DNA from: Streptomyces sp. Ncost-T10-10d
GTDB lineage: Bacteria; Actinomycetota; Actinomycetes; Streptomycetales; Streptomycetaceae
Reading direction: 5' to 3'
DNA: 64,000 nt
NCBI RefSeq assembly: GCF_900091955.1
Contig: NZ_FMDF01000133.1
Location: forward strand, 46,417 to 110,416
Shown here: positions 60,923 through 64,000 of the stretch, in pieces
How positions within the stretch are numbered: position 1 is the first letter of the stretch
Layout of the letters: each line of letters opens with the position of its first letter
Notes under the pieces: model-generated
What the model was told of the DNA's origin: nothing
Databases searched by the model: none
What the model saw: the letters and a program-made list of their open reading frames with translations, nothing else
Made by a program: the position numbers and the translations under genes

Positions 60923-61462
60923 CTACGGACTCGGCCGCTCGTCCTGGGCCAGTGCCCGCGTCAGCCAGCCGATCCAGAAGTTCTCCAGATCGATGCCGCC
61001 ACGCAGCACCAGATGCCGCAATCGGTCCTCGTCGGAGTTCCGCTCGGGCGGGAAGTCCCGCTTCTCGATCTCCAGGTACTCCGCCAGCTGCCGACGGTGC
61101 AGCCCCAGATGACGGCGCAGTTCCGCATCCAGGCCGGGCGCCCCGACGACTGCCGCCGCCCGCATCCGCAGCAGCAGCGGATCCCGGATCTGCTTGGGGT
61201 CCTCGGAGCGGGCCACCCATGCGGACAGCGCCTCGCGGCCCGCGGGCAGCACCTCGTACTCCTTCTTCTGCCCACGGGCGGGCTGCTTCGACGGCAGCGC
61301 CCGGATCTGTCCGGCCTGCTCCAGCTTCCCCAGCTCGCGGTAGATCTGCTGGTGCGTGGCGGACCAGAAATAGCCGATCGACCGGTCGAACCTGCGGGTC
61401 AGCTCCAGCCCCGACGACGGCTTTTCGAGCAGGGCGGTGAGGATCGCATGCGGGAGTGACAT
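60923..61462 (-). CDS. PadR-family transcriptional regulator
   Basis: 179 residues. PadR winged helix: HAILTALLEKPSSGLELTRR with GYFWSATHQQIYRELGKLEQ, then a C-terminal dimerisation helix pair (LHRRQLAEYLEIEKRDFPPER). Such regulators respond to phenolic or hydrophobic compounds or stress. It lies 89 bp downstream of the dienoyl-CoA reductase gene in the same direction and may control it through the palindrome at 63621-63642. An ATG three codons upstream is an alternative start. Confidence 0.92.
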   Translation of the reverse strand: MSLPHAILTALLEKPSSGLELTRRFDRSIGYFWSATHQQIYRELGKLEQAGQIRALPSKQPARGQKKEYEVLPAGREALSAWVARSEDPKQIRDPLLLRMRAAAVVGAPGLDAELRRHLGLHRRQLAEYLEIEKRDFPPERNSDEDRLRHLVLRGGIDLENFWIGWLTRALAQDERPSP

Positions 61463-61551
61463 GGGGTGCATCCTAAGGACGGCCGGGCAGTGGCCCCGTG
61501 ACGGAGGGGCCGGGCCGGTCGGGAACTCCCGGGCCGGGGTTCCCGTGTACG

Positions 61552-63567
61552 TCACAGCGAAGCGGCCAGCTCCGTGCCCTGGCGGATCGCGCGCTTGGCG
61601 TCCAGCTCGGCGGCCACATCGGCGCCGCCGATCAGATGCGCCGGCCGGCCCGCGGCGAGCAACTCCTCGTACAGCTCGCGGCGCGGCTCCTGGCCCGCGC
61701 AGAGCACCACCGTGTCGACCGGCAGGAGCCGCTGTTCGCCGTCGACCGTGAGGTGCAGTCCGTCGTCGTCGATCCGGTCGTAGGCGGCGCCCGGAATCAT
61801 CGTGACACCGCGGTGCCGCAGCTCGGTGCGGTGGATCCACCCGGTCGTCCTGCCCAGCCCCTCACCGACCTTGCTGTTCTTGCGCTGGATCAGATGGACG
61901 GTGCGCGGCGTCTTCGGACGCTCCGGTGCGCAAAGACCGCCCCGGTCGCGGTAGTCGGTGTCGACGCCCCACTGCCGGAAGAACACCTCGGGGTCGAGAC
62001 TTGCCGCATCGCCCGAGTCGGTCAGGAACTCGGCGACATCGAAGCCGATCCCGCCCGCCCCGATGATCGCGACCCGGTCGCCGACCTGCGCCCCGTCACG
62101 CAGGACGTCGAGGTAGCTGACCACGCTGGGGTGGTCCACGCCCGGTATCGCGGGGGAGCGGGGCACGACACCGGTGGCGAGGACGACCTCGTCGAAGTCG
62201 TGGAGGACATCGGCCGTGACCCGTGTACCGAGCCGCAGCCCGACCTTCTCCTCCGCGAGCCGGGTACGGAAGTAGCGCAGTGTCTCGTTGAACTCCTCCT
62301 TGCCGGGAACCCTGCGCGCCACGTTCAGCTGGCCGCCGATCTCCTCGGCCGCGTCGAAGAGCGTCACCTCGTGCCCGCGCTCGGACGCTGCGACGGCGCA
62401 CGCGAGGCCGGCGGGTCCGGCGCCGACGACCGCCACCCGCTTGACCGTGCGGGTCGCGGACAGGGTGAGTTCGGTCTCGTGGCAGGCGCGAGGATTGACC
62501 AGGCAGGAGGTGACCCGTCCGCTGAAGATGTGGTCCAGGCAGGCCTGGTTGCAGCCGATGCAGGTGTTGATCGCATCGGCGCGGCCCTCGGACGCCTTGA
62601 CGACGAAGTCGGGGTCGGCGAGGAACGGCCGGGCCATCGACACCATGTCCGCCCGCCCCGAGGCGAGGATCTCCTCGGCGACCTCGGGCGTGTTGATGCG
62701 GTTGCTCGTCACCAGCGGTACGGAGACGGCGTCGCGCACCTTTTCGGTCACCCAGGTGTAGGCGCCGCGGGGCACCGAGGTGGCGATGGTGGGGATACGC
62801 GCCTCGTGCCAGCCGATTCCCGTATTGATGATCGTCGCGCCGGCGGCCTCGATCTCGCGTGCGAGCTGCACGACCTCCTCCAGTGAGGAACCGCCGGGCA
62901 CCAGATCCAGCATCGAGAGCCGGTAGATCAGGATGAAATCACTGCCGACGCGCTCACGGACCCGGCGCACGATCTCGACGGGGAACCGGATGCGGTTCTC
63001 GTACGAGCCGCCCCAGCGGTCGGTGCGGTGATTGGTGGCGGCGGCGATGAACTCATTGATCAGATAGCCCTCGGAGCCCATGATCTCGACACCGTCGTAC
63101 CCGGCACGCCGCGCGAGCTCGGCGGCCCGGGCGAAGTCCTCGATGGTCTCCTCGACCTCGTCGTCGTGAAGGGCGTGCGGGGTGAATGCGCTGATCGGCG
63201 CCTGGATCGCGCTCGGCGCGACCAGGTCGGGATGGTGTGCGTACCGGCCGAAATGCAGGATCTGCATGGCGATCCGGCCACCCGCCTCATGCACGGCGGC
63301 GGTGACCCGCGCATGCTGCTCGGCCTCCGCCCCGTTGGTCATCTTGGCGCCGCCGGGGAAGGAGCAGGCGCGGGTGTTGGGAGCGATGCCGCCGGTGACC
63401 ATCAGGCCGACGCCGCCCCGGGCGCGTTCCGCGTAGAAGGCGGCCATTCGCTCGAAGCCGCGCTCGACCTCCTCCAGACCGATGTGCATCGACCCCATCA
63501 GCACCCGGTTGGGGAGAGTGGTGAACCCGAGGTCGAGCGGGCTCAGCAGATTCGGGTACGGGCTCAT
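61552..63567 (-). CDS. fadH: NADPH-dependent 2,4-dienoyl-CoA reductase (FMN/4Fe-4S/FAD)
   Basis: 671 residues, the full family length. N-terminal old-yellow-enzyme barrel with FMN (PNLLSPLDLGFTTLPNRVLM, GYDGVEIMGSEGYLINEF); 4Fe-4S cluster CIGCNQACLDH...CLVNPRAC around residues 330-355; then FAD/NADPH-binding Rossmann folds (VAVVGAGPAGLACAVAA, VAIIGAGGIGFDVAEFL). It reduces 2,4-dienoyl-CoA esters in beta-oxidation of unsaturated fatty acids, or in related enoate reductions. Start ATG 63567 at the conserved N-terminus. Probably co-transcribed with the PadR gene. Confidence 0.94.
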   Translation of the reverse strand: MSPYPNLLSPLDLGFTTLPNRVLMGSMHIGLEEVERGFERMAAFYAERARGGVGLMVTGGIAPNTRACSFPGGAKMTNGAEAEQHARVTAAVHEAGGRIAMQILHFGRYAHHPDLVAPSAIQAPISAFTPHALHDDEVEETIEDFARAAELARRAGYDGVEIMGSEGYLINEFIAAATNHRTDRWGGSYENRIRFPVEIVRRVRERVGSDFILIYRLSMLDLVPGGSSLEEVVQLAREIEAAGATIINTGIGWHEARIPTIATSVPRGAYTWVTEKVRDAVSVPLVTSNRINTPEVAEEILASGRADMVSMARPFLADPDFVVKASEGRADAINTCIGCNQACLDHIFSGRVTSCLVNPRACHETELTLSATRTVKRVAVVGAGPAGLACAVAASERGHEVTLFDAAEEIGGQLNVARRVPGKEEFNETLRYFRTRLAEEKVGLRLGTRVTADVLHDFDEVVLATGVVPRSPAIPGVDHPSVVSYLDVLRDGAQVGDRVAIIGAGGIGFDVAEFLTDSGDAASLDPEVFFRQWGVDTDYRDRGGLCAPERPKTPRTVHLIQRKNSKVGEGLGRTTGWIHRTELRHRGVTMIPGAAYDRIDDDGLHLTVDGEQRLLPVDTVVLCAGQEPRRELYEELLAAGRPAHLIGGADVAAELDAKRAIRQGTELAASL

Positions 63568-63620
63568 GAGGCGGCTCCTCGCGCAGTGTCGTCGCGCCAG
63601 TTGTAGTCCACCGGATCGCT

Positions 63621-63642
63621 ATTGTGCAACAAGTTGCATAAT
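63621..63642. promoter_or_regulatory. Operator-like inverted repeat between fadH and the DoxX gene
   Basis: ATTGTGCAAC-AA-GTTGCATAAT, 10-bp arms with one mismatch, 54 bp before fadH and 162 bp before the divergent DoxX gene. It is AT-rich compared with its surroundings, as operators here tend to be. A candidate site for the nearby PadR regulator or another dimeric repressor. Confidence 0.55.
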
Positions 63643-63803
63643 GGCGTTCGTCGCAGAGCCGGGCGTGCGGTCGTCCCCCGGACGGCGTAACACCAGGACA
63701 CGTCGGCGCTCCGGGGCACGGAAGGTGGAAGCGTGGCACTTGTCCGCCACGGCACGGGTGGCGCGTCGAAGCCCACCGACCCCCGACCCTTGCGGAGACT
63801 CTC

Positions 63804-64000
63804 ATGGCCTGCCTCGACCGGCGTGACCTCGGCCTGCTCGTCCTGCGCGTCGGTACCGGCGCGGTACTGGCCGCGCACGGCACCCAGAAGCTGGCCGGCT
63901 GGTTCGGTGGCGCAGGCATCGAAGGAACCACCGCCGCGATGGAGGCCATGGGCTTCCACCCGCCCAAGCACAGCGCGGTCGCCGCCGGACTCGGTGAGGC
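63804..64000 (+). CDS. DoxX-family membrane protein, 3' truncated by window edge
   Basis: First ~65 residues of a DoxX-family protein: RRDLGLLVLRVGTGAVLAAH, GTQKLAGWFGGAGIEGTTAA, MEAMGFHPPKHSAVAAGLGE. Helix 1 and the start of helix 2 with the HGxQKLxGWFGG signature are present. ATG 63804 has GGAG seven bases upstream. Function of the family in Streptomyces is unclear (membrane redox or stress related). The gene runs off the right end. Confidence 0.85.
   Translation, partial: MACLDRRDLGLLVLRVGTGAVLAAHGTQKLAGWFGGAGIEGTTAAMEAMGFHPPKHSAVAAGLGE

Overview
The window is a high-GC actinobacterial chromosome segment, almost certainly Streptomyces. The evidence is strong third-position GC bias, tightly packed genes with ATGA/GTGA start-stop overlaps, typical streptomycete families (FGGY kinase, LAL-like ATPase, SpoIIE-type phosphatase, P450, formylglycine-like SUMF1 protein), and two specialised-metabolite loci. 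Both window ends cut genes: an acyl-CoA ligase at the left and a DoxX-family membrane protein at the right.

Layout. 1-3.2 kb: end of an acyl-CoA ligase/enoyl-CoA hydratase pair and an S66 peptidase. 3.25-7.2 kb: a FadR-type GntR regulator and lutABC (L-lactate oxidation), sharing a 15-bp palindromic operator. 7.2-14.8 kb: a leftward sugar-uptake operon (Tat-type binding lipoprotein, two permeases, 2-hydroxyacid dehydrogenase, DUF2264 protein) with a frameshifted DeoR/LacI-hybrid regulator and a repeated operator-like motif. 14.9-19.0 kb: a compact RiPP-like locus, consisting of a 27-codon candidate precursor gene, a cobalamin-binding radical SAM C-methyltransferase of the 'CWWG...HCTFCG' family, a coupled small protein and an MFS exporter. 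19-30 kb: ordinary chromosome (TauE/SafE, amino-acid permease, FGGY kinase, cobK/cobF, DUF309, large HTH-less ATPase) ending in tRNA-Pro(GGG).

30-51 kb looks like accessory DNA next to tRNA-Pro. It starts with a repeat-rich stretch and a remnant of a DUF3883-like protein. A complete four-gene Wadjet-type anti-plasmid operon (jetABCD) follows, then a frameshifted small gene. Next is an orphan biosynthetic cluster: two paralogous ATP-grasp ligases, each with its own copy of the same promoter box, an adenylation-carrier-thioesterase protein, an SDR epimerase, an acyltransferase-like/HisC-like aminotransferase fusion, a cupin and a carbamoyltransferase. The gene set suggests an amide- or peptide-bonded, carbamoylated small molecule; I cannot name the product. 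The cluster ends in the 3' stump of an EamA exporter.

51-64 kb: a P450, a SUMF1-fold protein, several truncated genes (metallophosphoesterase, DUF4331, HTH fragment), a SpoIIE-type phosphatase, a NUDIX hydrolase, a coupled SPFH-protein/NAD-kinase-like pair, a TetR regulator facing a PAP2 phosphatase plus DMT transporter across a large nested inverted repeat, a PadR regulator, and an FMN/FeS/FAD 2,4-dienoyl-CoA reductase.
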